This document shows positions 43,608-53,752 of a stretch of 64,000 nt of DNA, one piece after another. The DNA is from Topomyia yanbarensis. Its lineage: Eukaryota > Arthropoda > Insecta > Diptera > Culicidae. The stretch is from positions 188,301,201-188,365,200 of the forward strand of contig NC_080672.1 in the NCBI RefSeq assembly GCF_030247195.1, in the 5' to 3' direction. The notes beneath the pieces were generated by a model that saw nothing but the letters and a program-made list of their open reading frames with translations, ran no database searches and was not told the DNA's origin. A program made the translations under genes and the position numbers. Numbering within the stretch: the first letter of the stretch is position 1; each line of letters starts with the position of its first letter.

Positions 43608-45593
43608 TTACGGTGCGATCTTTTCAATTTCGTCCGAGTTCTCCGCGTCTAGCAACTGAATCTTTTTCCGGAAGTGTTTTTTGATTGATCTGCAAATCAT
43701 CATGCTTCGATCACTGCCCACTAGGTTGATGGTGATTCCGTTCTGTTAAAGAAGTGGGAAGAAATACAATCTATAGGATCACAAGAATGAGTCACACTTA
43801 CCGAATCTACCGGTGCGTCTAATTCGATGTAGATACGTTTCGCAATCGGCTCGTCCCTGCTAATCCATCGGCAGGTCGAAGTTGACGACAATGGTCACCT
43901 GTTCGACGTCGATACCTAAGACGAAAGAATCTCTCCGTAACCTGGTGCTGTAGCCAGAATCAAGTGGTGGAACTTACCCCTGGACAAAACGTTCGTTCCA
44001 ACCGTTGCTCCACCGTTAGATTACCGGACAGTACCGCTACCGAGTGACCATCCTGGGACATCCTGCAGGTCAACCAACCGGCCGTTTTTCGTACCTGTTT
44101 CGATCGATTAACAGTTCTGAAAATAAGTTTACTTGGACGTTTACAACTGTCCTATACATCATATGACAGAAAATGATCGCTTGTCCGACGGTAATCACAC
44201 AATTTCTCGTCCTGGTTGCGGAACTTGACGTAGTACTGTTTGATGTTATCGAGTGATTCTTGCTCCCGCGCCTGCCGAATGACGATCGGATTGGGTACGA
44301 TGTACTCGGCAAACTCCATCACCTCGCGCTCGTACGTGGCCAAGAAGAACACCGACCATAACACCCGCCTCGTCCAGTACAAAAAGGAAAAACTAGGTCG
44401 TACGTCCTGAACTTTATACCCCAGTCAATTAGCTTGCCGGGTGTTCCGATGATGATATGATTAGTCAGCTTCGCCCCTTTGACGGTCTCCTCACCGCGAA
44501 CGGCGTAAGGAAGTTTGATTTCCGGACAAAACTTTGCCATTTTGGCAGCTACTTCCCCCTTCTGAATTGCCAGCTCATACGTGGGGGAAAGGCAAATCAC
44601 CTGCAGATAGTTTTTTAACTGATGGACTCAACTGTGCATTGCCAGCACAAAGGCAGCGGTTTTTCCTGTTCCCGACTGACTCTGGGCGATTATATCCCGT
44701 GGCGGACCGGCCAACAGAGCCATCTCCTGAATCTTGGAAGGGCGTTGAAACCCATCGCATAGACTCCCTGAAGTAATCCCGGCTTCACGTGCAAAACTTC
44801 GAAAGTTTTAACCAACCAACCGGCGAAGAAGAATCCTTTCGCTGCACCTTCAGATCCAGCTTTGATTCTACTAGACCTTAGTGAACATCTTTCATTAGCA
44901 AACTTGCATCCGCCGGGCTAAAAGATTAGTCACGGATAATTTTAAAGCTGATACTAAATATTTCGGGAGAAAATTTAGAATAGGACGTAAGCAACAATGA
45001 GATTCTCTTTGGGGTCTTTCTCTTCTGTTTGTTACTCGGTCGTTTCAATATTTAGTACTCAACTCTCTGCCTAATATTTTAGTAAAAACCATCGGCTATG
45101 TACTGGAAAATTAGTGCAAAGTCTTATAGTGACGTCATAATCGAAAGAGAAAGTAAACAAAGAGAGGCTGTCAATGTTCCTTATGTCCTAATCAAAATTT
45201 TCTGCAGATTTCGACTTACTTGAATGCCTCTGCATCTTCCGCGGAGGAAGGTGTTTCTCCATTTTCTCTTGCAGCTTGTTTTTCTTCAGGAGCTGCTAGA
45301 GTCAGAATTTCTGTAGCTACCGAACTCCAAACATCAGGTGCAGCTTTGGTTCTACTGCCGGTGGACTAGGTTTTTCCGCATTCTCTTACTCTGGACTGCC
45401 AGCCGCCGGCTCTGAATCCTTATCCTTGATGATATGTACTCAGTTCGCTAACCTATTTGTATTGAAAAGAAAAATTCAAATTCCATCCCAATGATCGCTT
45501 CAAAAATAGGTTATAACAAAAAAAACACTTACCGAGTGCAGAAATTTCTTGATCCGTCGTCTTTTTGACCCAGTTATCGGCAGCGCTTGCCAT
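43608..45593 (-). pseudogene. Dbp5-like: DDX19/Dbp5-like DEAD-box RNA helicase, intron-retaining pseudogene
   Basis: Dbp5/DDX19 is a DEAD-box helicase that acts in mRNA export at the nuclear pore. Here, on the minus strand, exon 1 (45593-45533, MASAADNWVKKTTDQEISAL) ends in a good GTAAGT donor. Later blocks show [20 protein letters not shown], the motif I region [85 protein letters not shown] and the C-terminus KKIQLLDAEDSDEIEKI with stop at 43608. A 59-bp intron (43743-43801) with proper GT and AG splits the last two exons. Stops and frameshifts are numerous and the DEAD box itself is scrambled. It is thus a DNA-level duplicate that decayed, not a retrocopy. Confidence 0.92.
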
Positions 45594-45849
45594 CGTTTCG
45601 ATCGGGTATTAAAATTCAATAGCAAGGTACAAAGTATGGGAAATCGTCCTGAATCAGCACGGGTACTGTCCCTCGGGTGGTTTATTCCTTGCAATTCGCT
45701 GAAATTTTGACCAGAGCGACCTTGCGGAAAAAACGATGCCTTCTTTTGCCTGCTCACTTCCCTGCCATGAAACCGATGATGAGCGCTTATTCCAAACGGT
45801 TAGCCGATTGAAGATGACGTGCCATTATGTTTGTTCTGTGAATTGATAA
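45594..45849. other. Upstream of the helicase pseudogene
   Basis: Presumably the old 5' flank of the Dbp5-like gene. No promoter element is recognisable with confidence. Confidence 0.3.
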
Positions 45850-46850
45850 GGACATTTAGATATACAAAGGAATGTTTGGAGGAGGGATGCTACTGGTAAA
45901 TACATACCGAAAGAGAAAGTCCTTTCCGAGCATCTTGATGTTGTGTTTTCTGTTGGCCCATTATCACTGCGTTCTCTTGCTGGGTGATGATACCATGATA
46001 TTATGTTGTTGGTGTTCGATCTGAAAAAAATCACAATAAAAAAATATCCGTAAATGAGTGAACTCGAGCTTTTTAAAGAATAGGGTATTACATTACAATG
46101 TACTAAACACGGTACTGATCCTTTCGAAATAAAAAAGGTAATAAAAATGTCTCACCTTGCCGCACCAACTGAATAAAAAAGTCCTCCTGCACACCGCATG
46201 GTACAGTATAGTATGCTGCTGCTACTGTGTTTGAATGTGCTGTTGCTATCTTTTTTGCAGTTGGTAAATCTACATTTGGGTTGGATCTATTGCACTAATT
46301 GCGGTTGCTGACCAGGTTGTACCGTCGGTTGAACGTTATTGCTACCGACCTTTAGGATGATGGTCATGGTCTGGAAGAAATCTTAATTTTCTGATGTTGT
46401 GGTTGAAGGTGGTTCTGCTGCTGAGCTTGCTGTGAAATGTTGGCGATAAGCACTCGAATAGTGATTGCTTGCTGCTGCTGGAATGGAATCACGAGCACTG
46501 TGTAGGCAGTGATATTTTCAAAAATAGTGGCAGACATGTTTTAAGGCAGAATGTGCCGATGAAATGTTTTCCGATGTGTCCATCATTCGTAAACTCCTGT
46601 TGTTCGTTTGAGCAGTAATTGCTATGTGGTCCTTTTTTGAGGGGCTGTTGCTGGATTTGGAGTAGTTGGTACTGCTGCGGTTGTATCGATTTAATGTTGG
46701 TTGGCTGATTGCCAGATCCAGGATGTTGAGACAAGATTAGTTGAGCTGATTTGCTTTGTTTGGGTGTGCTGCAAATAATATTAATTATTTAAATTTAATT
46801 GTTTAAAACTAGAAACAATCACTTCCAGTAATATTTTTAAACTTACCATT
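45850..46850 (-). pseudogene. Glutamine-rich gene fragments, intron-containing, family unknown
   Basis: Several minus-strand pieces are Gln-rich: SIQPQQYQLLQIQQQPLKKG (46740-46489 frame), QQQQAITIRVLIANISQQAQ near 46440 and QIEHQQHNIMVSS near 46010. A splice acceptor (ATTATTTGCAG, about 46770) and a donor (GAATGGTAAGTTT, about 46845) frame a likely 75-bp intron, so this too is a genomic duplicate. One piece contains NDGHIGKHFIG, reminiscent of a damaged C2H2 finger, in a context of Cys residues. Stops and frame changes are frequent. Possibly a Gln-rich transcription factor that neighboured the helicase gene; identity not established. Confidence 0.5.
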
Positions 46851-46875
46851 CAAATTCGAAATATTGAATTTCTAA

Positions 46876-47262
46876 ACCACGAAATTTTGACAGGTTGCGA
46901 TGAAAAAAATACAAAAAATTGCCAATCTTGTGTTTTCTTATATTTTTTCATTGCAACCTGCCAAAATTTCGCGAGCCTCCGTGCGAAATAATAACCATAC
47001 CGCTGACCATTATTTCGCAAGGAAAAAGTTTGCCTTGGTGACAGCGCATAGAAAGCAGCGCTATCTCGCGGAACTATTATGAAACTTATCGTTTGTCGAA
47101 CCGTGTCTCAGCTAACTTCATTTTTCATTATCGTTTTCGCGAGAGCTGCGTACCGCTTACGAAATGGAAACGAAATTTTTTTTCGCGAACATTTCGCGAC
47201 GTTTTTTATGCATAGGTTTTGTATAGGAAATTTCATTTCGCAAGAGGTGCATACTTAGCTTT
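46876..47262. repeat. Family S element, right part
   Basis: Ends in ATTTCGCAAGAGGTGCATAC (47236-47255), the complement of the start at 26.59 kb. It contains many TTTCGCG and CGCGAAA words. Its left part forms an imperfect hairpin (GACAGGTTGCGATGAAAAAA against its complement at 46938-46965). Repeat R1 starts only a few bases after its right end. Non-coding. Confidence 0.6.
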
Positions 47263-47833
47263 ACACGGTAAAAAAACTTTACCCATTTTATGTATTCAAA
47301 TTGCCCATTTTCGAAAGTTATTCGAGCTGTCAAAAAATGGGTATTTTTTTGTTTCTAACAATGAGTACTTTTTATCCATTTCACAACTACTCGATGAGGT
47401 AATGTCAATGGGTATATTGATCTTGATAATAGGTGAAAAATCCTTAAGCATTATTTCAAGCGAGTTAACCTGCAAACTAAGGATCGTAGTGGAACCTGCA
47501 AATTATCGCCATGCATCGGAGTCCGTGGCGGAAACGGAACATTTCGGCAATGCTCGGAAAACAACGTCTGTTTAGACTACTGAGGATGTTGAAAATATGC
47601 GCCAGTTCGGCATTTTTAGAGCAGCCAAAAGATCCAGCCATCAAAAATACATCCAGTTGGCGGTTTTATTATGTTAAGTAGTTTTAAAATATGATTTCTA
47701 TCTAGATTCCTATACTTTTATGAGGAAACAATAATGTGAAATGAATGTTATTTTATGTCTTTTTTAATTCAGAAATAATTCTATTGACAGTATTTTTCAT
47801 TCTGGCGCGAATTTCATGAATAAGTATTTTTTA

Positions 47834-48360
47834 CGAGGGGAACGACAAGCCGTGATTTGTTGATGAAATAAACTTATAATTTGAAATTCTGATTAGATTT
47901 ATAAAAATTGGCATTGCTTAGATCAAAATGGATTCGAATTTTCGACATTACTTGATAATGGTTTGGAATGGCCGAGGATAGTTTGAAATGTGTCACAAAA
48001 AATAAATTGAATTGCTCGAATTTCACGTTTTGACAGTTTCAGTGCTCGATAAAATCAAAACAAAACAATGCCAGCAGCATAACTACAGGAACAAATCAAA
48101 ACAGAAACATAAATTTTGTTGCCAGAATTATTGAAAGTTTCGAAAATAGAGCATGCAGAGTTGCCAGTTACATCAAATTGATCGGAATTCGAGCAAAATT
48201 GGATTGAGATTGGATAAATTTATTGAATTTTTTTCAAATATTTTAGCAATACTTGATGTGATAGAAAATTGCTTAAATTTTTTAAAATTTCCGAAAAAAA
48301 TGAAAATTTATGCAAAATCGAACGGAATATAACAATTATTCTGAAGTGACGTTCCCCTCG
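47834..48360. mobile_element. Family M1 inverted-repeat element, copy 2 (527 bp)
   Basis: CGAGGGGAACG inverted ends, flanked by ATTTTTTA on both sides (47826-47833 and 48361-48368). Opposite in orientation to the 25.16-kb copy, of the same length and differing at only a handful of positions by eye. It is inserted in R1; the R sequence continues uninterrupted in R2 and R3 at this place. Confidence 0.93.
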
Positions 48361-48484
48361 ATTTTTTACGCATTTTGTTCTAACAGTTCTGGGAAAAATA
48401 ATGGGTGAAACATACCCAGGTTGACGTACAAGGTCTGTACTCATTTATGAGTACAAACGCTTTACCTATTTAATGGGTTATTCC

Positions 48485-48768
48485 CAGCTCCCTGTCAATG
48501 ACGACGTCTCTGTACAGCCAGCATCACTGCCATGAAAGCATTGATTTTGAACCGAATGATTAGAAGCTGTATTTAGCTACAAAATGTCGATTTTCTGGAT
48601 GATATGATATTAAATCTTCCCACAAGATGCAACACGTCGTGTGGAATGCTTGAATATCGAGCATAGTGCCGAACATAATTCTTTGTTTGGGGCTTTATAG
48701 CTATAACGCCCTATATATGTCGGTCGCTGTCAAACTCCGTATGATGGTATAGGGTTGCCAGGAGACTG
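48485..48768. mobile_element. hAT-like MITE, family M3 (284 bp)
   Basis: Starts CAGCTCCCTGTCAA and ends with the near-complement TTGCCAGGAGACTG. It is flanked by GTTATTCC on both sides (48477-48484 and 48769-48776), and the R1 sequence resumes exactly (compare R2, where GGGTTATTCCACTTTT is continuous on the complementary strand). CAG...CTG ends plus an 8-bp duplication fit hAT. Non-coding. Confidence 0.88.
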
Positions 48769-48969
48769 GTTATTCCACTTTTATTGAAAATGAGTAGTTT
48801 TCAACGCATTAATTGAGTTCTTTGCGACCGGTTTCACGAACACTAATGAAGTTTCCTGGTTGAAAACAATCCCATCTACTTTTGCCGTCTTTGTTTATTA
48901 TTTTCCACCAGCTTGTGATGTAGTATTTGTGTCATGTGGCGTGTACGTACATGAGTCGTAGAAAAGTCT

Positions 48970-49012
48970 ATGGGTACTTGATTTTATCACACTGATAAAA
49001 TCAAGTACCCAT
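48970..49012. repeat. Perfect 20-bp-arm hairpin at the outer end of R2
   Basis: ATGGGTACTTGATTTTATCA, spacer CAC, then the exact complement. It is at the outer end of R2 and absent from the corresponding end of R1, so it may be the true terminus of family R or a later addition. Confidence 0.85.
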
Positions 49013-49049
49013 TAATGCGTTGTAAACTACTCATTTTCAATAAAAGTGG

Positions 49050-49275
49050 TGTGGTACTTTTTCGGATCACGCACACTGAATTAGTTTTAAGAAAATAATT
49101 CCGAACGTGTTTATTCAGTGACTGTTCATCAAGAATGAGCCAGAAGATCTGCACTTCCGCTTTCAGCGGAAACGGTTTGACGTACGGCTAACGCGTTTCA
49201 TTTGACATCTAAATTTAGCCCTGTGGGCCTGACTTTATGTGAATAAACGATGTTTTGTCAGCCCAACTTGCTACA
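49050..49275 (-). repeat. gypsy-2 3' LTR
   Basis: 226 bp, TGTGGTACTTTTTCGG to CAACTTGCTACA on the plus strand. On the minus strand it contains CACTGAATAAACACG with a polyadenylation-type AATAAA. It differs from the other LTR at two bases (CATCAAG against CGTCGAG near 49128-49131). Confidence 0.95.
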
Positions 49276-49406
49276 GCTCGTCCATCCCGACGTATCTGTC
49301 GCCCACGACAGATTTGCTAATGTTTGTGCTCATTCTCTTTTTACAAAAATATTGTTTCTTTCTTTTACTGTTTACATTAGTCTGATTTGTTTACATTGCA
49401 TGTCGC

Positions 49407-50395
49407 TTATTCATCGTCTAAATACTCTTCATCTACATAATCTCCTGACTCGGTCCTATCTAGATACTCAATATCTTCAAACTCTTCTGAATCGGAAAAT
49501 TTAGAGATTTCATCGTTCAAACTCCTCTGGTACAACCGCATGTTACTGGGGTCGAATACCCCTTCGAATTTACGATTAGAAACCTGGTAACCATCAATAT
49601 CCGAGATAACGTATCGATTACGATCCAATACTTTTTGACGACGTATGGCCCTTTAAACATAGGATTCAATTTGCTTCTTTCCCCTACTTGTTTAACAGGC
49701 CGAACAGAAACGAGATCACCTTCACGGTACTGAGTGTTCACTTTACTCCGCATATCGTACTGGTCTTTGTTATAATGTTGTAACTTACGAATGTTACCCG
49801 AGGCTGCATCTCTAATTGCAAATAAATCGCGGTCAAAATTTTCATTCAAAACATAAACGTAAGTGGTTAGGTTTTCCGAAACAATTCGCTTTTGAATTAT
49901 ACCAAACAACAATCGTGAGGGTACATCACCAATCGATCGATTAAACGAATTATTTAGCAAATACTCCGCCTCAACCAAAACCGTGTCCCAATCTTGTGAA
50001 CGCTCCTCAACCAACTTACTCAACAACGGGATCAACGTTCGATTGTATCGTTCTATCTGCCCATTCGCTTGTGGGCACGCAGTTGCTACAAGCTGATGAC
50101 GGATACCATGATCCTTTACGAAAGACGCAAATTGTTTGGAAGTAAACGCTGTTCCCCTGTCGGTTACTAAAACTTCGGGTACCGAATATGCAATATGATA
50201 TGACTTGAGATGTTTCATAACTTCACGAGAGCTAGTTGTCTTTATCGCATAAAGCTTCAAAAACTTCGTGAAGGCATCTACAACCGCGAGAATATGAACA
50301 TTTTTCCCTTTAGTCAATGTTAACGGTCCGAGATAGTCTGCGTGAATTGTATGGAACGGGATACACATCTTATCAACGATCAGAAGAGGTCCATC
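49407..50395 (-). pseudogene. gypsy-2 integrase core and C-terminus
   Basis: After the MITE the minus strand resumes with DGPLLIVDKMCIPFHTIHADYLGPL (first catalytic Asp), then VTDRGTAFTS (second Asp) and CPQANGQIERYNRT (Glu). The integrase core is intact. It is followed by RPVKQVGERSKLNPMFKGPY. A frameshift near 49630 separates the last part, DRNRYVISDIDGYQVSNRKF with an acidic tail (SDSEEFEDIEYLD), which is the true C-terminus ending at 49407. Confidence 0.88.
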
Positions 50396-50727
50396 CTAGG
50401 GGCAGATCACTTGTGATGCATTTTTAAAAATCAGCGAAATTAAATGCATTTATTTCCATCAAAATAGAAATTCATAATGTATGTTGCGTTGCATGCAATG
50501 TTTTTTCGTTGCGTGCAATGTTGTTTGCGTTGCGTGTAAGACGTCAAAACCCTACAGAAAAACTAGCCCTACATTTAACAAAACGTCGAACAATATGGAG
50601 TGTAGGACGTTTGTTAAACAAACTTTTCTGCGAGGCAGTGCAAAGCTGATGCAAAAATGGAAATTAAATGCATTTTTTTCAATGTGATGCAAATTTGTTA
50701 TACATTCTTAGAGTGATCTACCCCTAG
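50396..50727. mobile_element. hAT-like MITE, family M2, copy 2 (332 bp)
   Basis: Ends CTAGGGGCAGATCACT and the complement of CTAGGGGTAGATCACT. It is flanked by GGTCCATC (50388-50395 and 50728-50735). It lies in the zinc-binding region of the gypsy-2 integrase gene and is a diverged relative of the 11.99-kb copy in opposite orientation. About 80 bp longer, with extra TTGCGTGCAATG-like tandem words. Confidence 0.92.
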
Positions 50728-50735
50728 GGTCCATC

Positions 50736-51183
50736 TAACTTCCTCAACTTCGGATTGAACGCGATACACGTAATACATTTCGAAATGTGATCAATGATCA
50801 TGAAGTTTTAATTGCACTTGAGGAAACCAATACGATCGCTTGATTAGTTCACTCACTTTGTCGATACCGAAATGCCCTTAGTCATTGTGATATTTAAACA
50901 TCACCGACTGTTCCATGCTAACGGGAACATACAACAACAAACGATTTTTGTTTTTCCGGAACAACAGATTATCTCTGATCTCATAAAACTTGCTTTCGCG
51001 ATGCTCCAAAGTCGTTTTAATTCTTATCACGTTCGAATCGCGTATTTGGTTTACGTAAAGTGCATTGTTGAATATGGAGTCGGATTCCCGGTCGATAGCA
51101 TAGCAATGCATTCGCGATAATGCATCCACATGTTGCATTTTCGTACCCGCTCGATGTTCGATTTCATAGTCGAACTGATCCAA
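50736..51183 (-). pseudogene. gypsy-2 end of RNase H and integrase zinc-binding region
   Basis: 51183-50878 reads DQFDYEIEHRAGTKMQHVDALSR, the RNase H end, then a spacer domain ending MFKYHND. A TAA near 50878 interrupts just before GHFGIDKVSELIKRSYWFP, which is the HHCC region. A further frameshift near 50800 separates the Cys pair (KCITCIAF). At least two lesions precede the MITE. Confidence 0.8.
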
Positions 51184-51916
51184 AAACTAAGGGCCCAACG
51201 CGCGATTTTTGGGTTGATATCCTTTTTCGCTAATGTCACCTTTAACGAGTTGCAGTCCGTTACGATTTTGAAAGAAATCCCGAAAAGATAGACGCGAAAG
51301 CGTTTAACGCTGTATACGATTGCCAGTGTTTCAAGTTCGAACGAATGTAAAACCGTTTCTACCGCAGTAGTTTTACGCGAATAGAACATAACTGGATGGA
51401 ACTGATTGTCGAACATCTGTCGCTGCATCAGTATTCCGCCGAACCTGCTAGCTGACGCGTCCGTATGCAGCTGTGTTTCCAAAGATGGCGAATAGATGCT
51501 CAATACAGGTTTCGAAATTAATGCCTCTTTCAGCTTCTCAAACGCATCGAAATGTCGTGACTCAAACTTGAACTTCGTATCATGATTGTTCATCAGTTCG
51601 TATAACGGATTCGCGATCTGGTTATACCGATAGATGAACTTTCTGAAATAACTCATGAATCCGAGAAATCTTTGCAACGCTTTTTCATTCTATGCTGATT
51701 GCACGGTCGAATCTGATTAAATGTTACTTCGTAACCGAGAAATACAACGTTCAACTTCAAGAAAGAGCATTTCTTGATGTTCAACTGAATGTGATTATCT
51801 GATAACACTCGAAATAGCCTTTTCAGTAAATCTAAATGCTCCTCAATAGTCTCAGAGCTTGCCATAATATCATCAATAAAAACTACAATCTCAACACTTT
51901 TAATGAATGGATCCAA
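51051..51916 (-). pseudogene. gypsy-2 reverse transcriptase palm and RNase H
   Basis: 51916-51653 carries VEIVVFIDDIMASS, with FIDD at the catalytic site, and KKCSFLKLNVVFLGYEV. After a frameshift near 51680, 51677-51051 reads QRFLGFMSYFRKFI, then the RNase H domain (LHTDASASRFGGILMQ, HSFELETLAIVYSVKRFRVY, TDCNSL). A second shift near 51190 ends the useful frame; the residues after ARWALSF are out of frame. Confidence 0.88.
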
Positions 51917-52782
51917 AACTTGAGAAACATACCGCGCAAATATACTAGGTGAGTTGGCGTAACCGAACGGCAGTTTGTTGAATTCGTATTGCCCGCTTTC
52001 CGTAATGAACGACGTGTATTTTTCGAGTCTTCCGCGATATCGACATGATAGAAGCCGTTCTTCATATGAAGCGAAGTAAAATATTTACGCCCCTGAAGTC
52101 TACTTATCTGGTCTTCAATTATTGGAAGAGGATAATGGTTACGCTCGACAAGTCGGTTCAACGGCTTATAGTTGACACAGAGACGATATTCTCCGTTTTT
52201 CTTCCGCGTTAGTACTACCCGGCTCGTATAAGGCGATTCACTCTCACGAATTATACCTTTCGCTAACAAATCATTAATAATCTTGTTTTGCTCCTTCCGC
52301 TCATAATCACTTAAACGTTGAGGAGTTGAATTGAAATATCTGTTATCTTTGAGCTTTATCTCAACACAGTACTTTACTAAGGGTTCGATCGGTTTATCGC
52401 GAGACAAGTACTCAGCTTCGAACAGTTTGCACACTGTACCGCTTAACGATCGAGTTTCATCTGAATCACCAACATCAAGAGTACATTTTTCGTCCATGAA
52501 CAAAGATTCTACATCGCCGTCAAAAACATCTTGCATCGCTTCAACATCGAAGTTTGTTTTTACACCTCGATCGTGCTTAAATATCAATCCGCGAATATCA
52601 TTCTCTTCGAAAAATGTTCTACCCACTATCATGCCCATTTTCATCGTACTATCTGCGACCACTGTTAAATTAGCTACAAATACATCCGATCTAATTATGG
52701 CTCTGGTCGAGTACGACCGTAACATTTCGATTTGCGAATTATTTGCCCCCACCAATTCTTCGTCACTATTGGGACAATACAT
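51883..52782 (-). pseudogene. gypsy-2 protease remnant and N-terminal reverse transcriptase
   Basis: A frame of 299 codons. The first part (RSYSTRAIIRSDVFVANLTV, GMIVGRTFFEEN) resembles the second half of a retropepsin; the DSG active site is missing because the upstream region was lost in the inverted duplication. The RT start follows: LLAKGIIRESESPYTSRVVL, NYKPLNRLVERNHYPLP and YFTSLHMKNGFYHV, where the first catalytic Asp position is His. A frameshift near 52020 moves the QYEFNKLPFGYANSP block to the next frame. Confidence 0.82.
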
Positions 52783-52940
52783 TTGTTTGGTAGAAAAACA
52801 ACATTTTTAATAAGACTGATGCCCCGTGAGTCTTATTAAAAAATGTTGTTTTTCTAACAAACAAATGTATTGTCCCAACAATGACGAAGAATTGGTGGGG
52901 GCAAATAAATCGTAAATCGAAATGTTAGGGTCGTACTCGA
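52707..52940. repeat. Inverted duplication inside gypsy-2
   Basis: Left arm 52707-52817 and right arm 52829-52940 are complementary over about 111 bp with only a few mismatches, separated by the 11-bp spacer GATGCCCCGTG. The left arm codes for the start of the protease-RT frame. The right arm is its mirror copy and forms an unnatural C-terminus of the gag frame. Two breakpoints at 52818 and about 52941 mark a local rearrangement. Confidence 0.92.
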
Positions 52941-53543
52941 GTACTCGGCAAGTGACTCGATCATTTGCAGCTGGTCTCCCAGGATAAGCTCAACTGGTAA
53001 TAACGGTTGACCATCGATCTCCAAGAATTTTTCAACGTTGCTTCTTTTATCACTTACCTTTCCCTTCTGTCCAATGGCGTTCATCCTGAACACATAATTG
53101 TCATACGATACCTTTCCATGCTTCACGCTCTTTGCCAATCGTCGATGTACATCGGCTTCATCTTCGTGATCCGGGAAGGCAACGCAAATTTTTGCCTTAA
53201 AATCGTCCCACGCATTAATCGACAGTCGCTCGCCTAGATACCACTGGTACGCCGCACCCGATAGACGACAGGATGCGTACAACAGTGTCGTTTTTGATGA
53301 CCACGAATACAGTACTCGATAGTGATCGACTGTTTCGATCCAATCCCCGACACCACCTCCTTCCTTGAACTGCGGAATTAACTGCTTCAGTTCCTCCGGA
53401 TGGAAATACCGTTCGCCAGTGCCGGTTGACAACAGTGTTTGGTCTTCGTCTGCCAATTTTTGCTCCTCAGTCTTCGAATATTCCTCTTCGTCCTCCTCCT
53501 CCTCTGGTCCAAGAGACTTTCGGCCTCCCTTTCGTCGTGGCAT
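52854..53543 (-). pseudogene. gypsy-2 gag with altered C-terminus
   Basis: ATG at 53543, about 210 bases after the 5' LTR. It has a basic then acidic N-terminus (MPRRKGGRKSLGPEEEEDEE), then the capsid region: FHPEELKQLIPQFKEGGGVG, a YASCRLSGAAYQWYLGERLS helix, DDFKAKICVAFPD and a LAKSVKHGKVSYDNYVFRMN helix. From about residue 204 (ESLAEYSSTTLTFRF) the frame runs into the mirrored arm of the inverted duplication and is no longer Gag. Zinc knuckles are absent. Confidence 0.85.
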
Positions 53544-53752
53544 TTTTGCTTCTGCGCTGGAAGTTCAAAATTCGCTGCCTCCGGATGGGGCTGGAGCCAT
53601 GCCTCCCGTTTTCGCTGGTCGACACTTGCTTCACACGCGTTTTCGATAAATTATTAGCCGCTCGATTCCGGGTTTTTCTTATCCATACTTATCAGGTCAG
53701 TCGCAGCTCAATAATATAATTGGACTAGGACTGATCCCACTTCTGAAATAGT

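Larger units (their letters stand above)
47266..48813 (+). repeat. Repeat family R, copy R1 (two small insertions inside)
   Basis: Family R is an unclassified non-coding repeat, roughly 730 bp without insertions. It starts CGGTAAAAAAACTTTACCC, is rich in ACCCAT/ATGGGT words, and its far end reads GGGTTATTCCACTTTTATTG followed by AAAATGAGTAG and GCATTAAT. R1 carries the M1 element (47834-48360) and the M3 element (48485-48768), each between exact 8-bp duplications of R sequence. The other copies R2 and R3 lie nearby, R2 in inverted orientation. Confidence 0.8.

Noticed and set aside
44319..44600. DDX19-like frame as a functional helicase gene
   Set aside because: The DEAD box region is out of frame and stops interrupt the blocks upstream and downstream; it cannot give a full helicase.
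49250..49504. Plus-strand frame over the gypsy-2 3' LTR edge
   Set aside because: It crosses the LTR boundary and is antisense to the integrase C-terminus; a shadow frame.
52331..53719. Plus-strand frames of 94-159 codons over gypsy-2 gag and pol
   Set aside because: Antisense shadows of the minus-strand gag and protease/RT frames.
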